56,724 bases of DNA from Nitrospiria bacterium (GTDB lineage: Bacteria > Nitrospirota > Nitrospiria > JACQBZ01), in NCBI GenBank assembly GCA_035517655.1, contig DATIYJ010000021.1:1-56724 (forward strand). The letters run 5' to 3'. The notes under the pieces were generated by a model that was not told the origin of the DNA, did no database searches, and saw only the letters and a program-made list of their open reading frames with translations. The translations under genes were made by a program, and so were the position numbers. Positions within the stretch are counted from its first letter, which is position 1. Every line of letters begins with the position of its first letter. Below, one piece after another: positions 56,666 to 56,724 of this stretch.

Positions 56666-56724
56666 TGGACACCTCCAGGGGTATTGTCCCCTTTTCTAGT
56701 GTCCATGAAAAGAGGGGTAGCTCA

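Larger units (their letters stand above)
55482..56724 (-). mobile_element. IS3-family insertion sequence, both ends present
   Basis: The left end TGAGGTAGCCCC..CCATGGACA (from 55482) and the right end, read on the other strand from the last base 56724 (TGAGCTACCCCT..TCATGGACA), form imperfect terminal inverted repeats of about 25 bases. The element is 1243 bp with orfA and orfB in the IS3 arrangement. The window stops exactly at the element's edge, so the target duplication cannot be checked. Confidence 0.88.

Noticed and set aside
1-56724. CRISPR array, prophage or classical defence island
   Set aside because: No regularly spaced repeats, Cas, phage structural or restriction genes were found; the repeats present are dispersed and structured. 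RtcB/archease is RNA repair, not counted as defence.

Overview
The window is a gene-dense stretch (roughly 60% GC by eye) of the chromosome of a Gram-negative bacterium. It carries a TonB-dependent receptor, an MsbA-like exporter, several exported or lipid-anchored proteins and a quinol-type cytochrome b. The gene mix is a metabolically versatile housekeeping set plus metal/arsenic functions, GGDEF/HD-GYP signalling and an ECF42-type sigma factor. It would fit Nitrospirota or a related deep-branching phylum, but no rRNA or marker gene in the window proves this. The window ends exactly at the outer terminal repeat of an IS3-family element, so the sequence probably stops there because the assembly broke on a repeat.

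Layout. 1-6.7 kb: tRNA-Gly(GCC), an exported hypothetical protein and the N-terminal half of a split transketolase; then TPR protein, peptide deformylase and MsbA-like exporter; then FolB, LON-domain protein and Bcp; then QueD. 6.8-10.5 kb: a metal/metalloid block (chromate transporter, aquaporin, thioredoxin-type arsenate reductase, SigZ-type sigma factor, Cys-tailed DUF2703 protein). 10.6-14.6 kb: QueC-like protein, a cytosolic binding-protein-like protein, an ABC-2 exporter pair and a ferredoxin. 14.7-18.7 kb: CBS protein, SirB1-like protein and the operon thiI-ACT-def-nudix. 18.8-25.7 kb: a five-gene signalling operon (TonB receptor, periplasmic binding protein, histidine kinase, CheY-like regulator, REC-GAF-GGDEF-HD-GYP protein). 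26-28.2 kb: succinate dehydrogenase-type subunits B and E plus a cupin. 28.3-31.7 kb: ECF42 sigma factor with two DGPF/YciI proteins, an SRPBCC protein and a VOC protein. 31.8-38.7 kb: membrane-anchored Bcp, the pepP-archease-rtcB operon, rhomboid protease, patatin and a DEAD-box helicase. 39-45 kb: SDR, the cytochrome b-pmbA-tldD operon and a SUMF1-type lipoprotein. 45.5-55.4 kb: RarA, PrmA, arylsulfotransferase, two small unknowns, 1-Cys peroxiredoxin, MetH and a small lipoprotein. 55.5 kb to the end: the IS3-family element.

The strongest non-standard signals lie between genes. One family of structured repeats (four copies) has outer stem arms that differ between copies but always stay complementary. 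A second repeat family has a TAGGGGC terminus that supplies the stop codon of three genes. Several well-formed sigma-70-type promoters lie so close to their start codons that leaderless mRNAs are likely. An ECF-type promoter matches the ECF42 operon, and an inverted repeat is centred on the predicted start of the peroxiredoxin transcript. Among proteins, the HD-GYP domain has lost catalytic residues, the cytochrome b carries a His/Met-rich tail, and prmA has no visible standard start codon.
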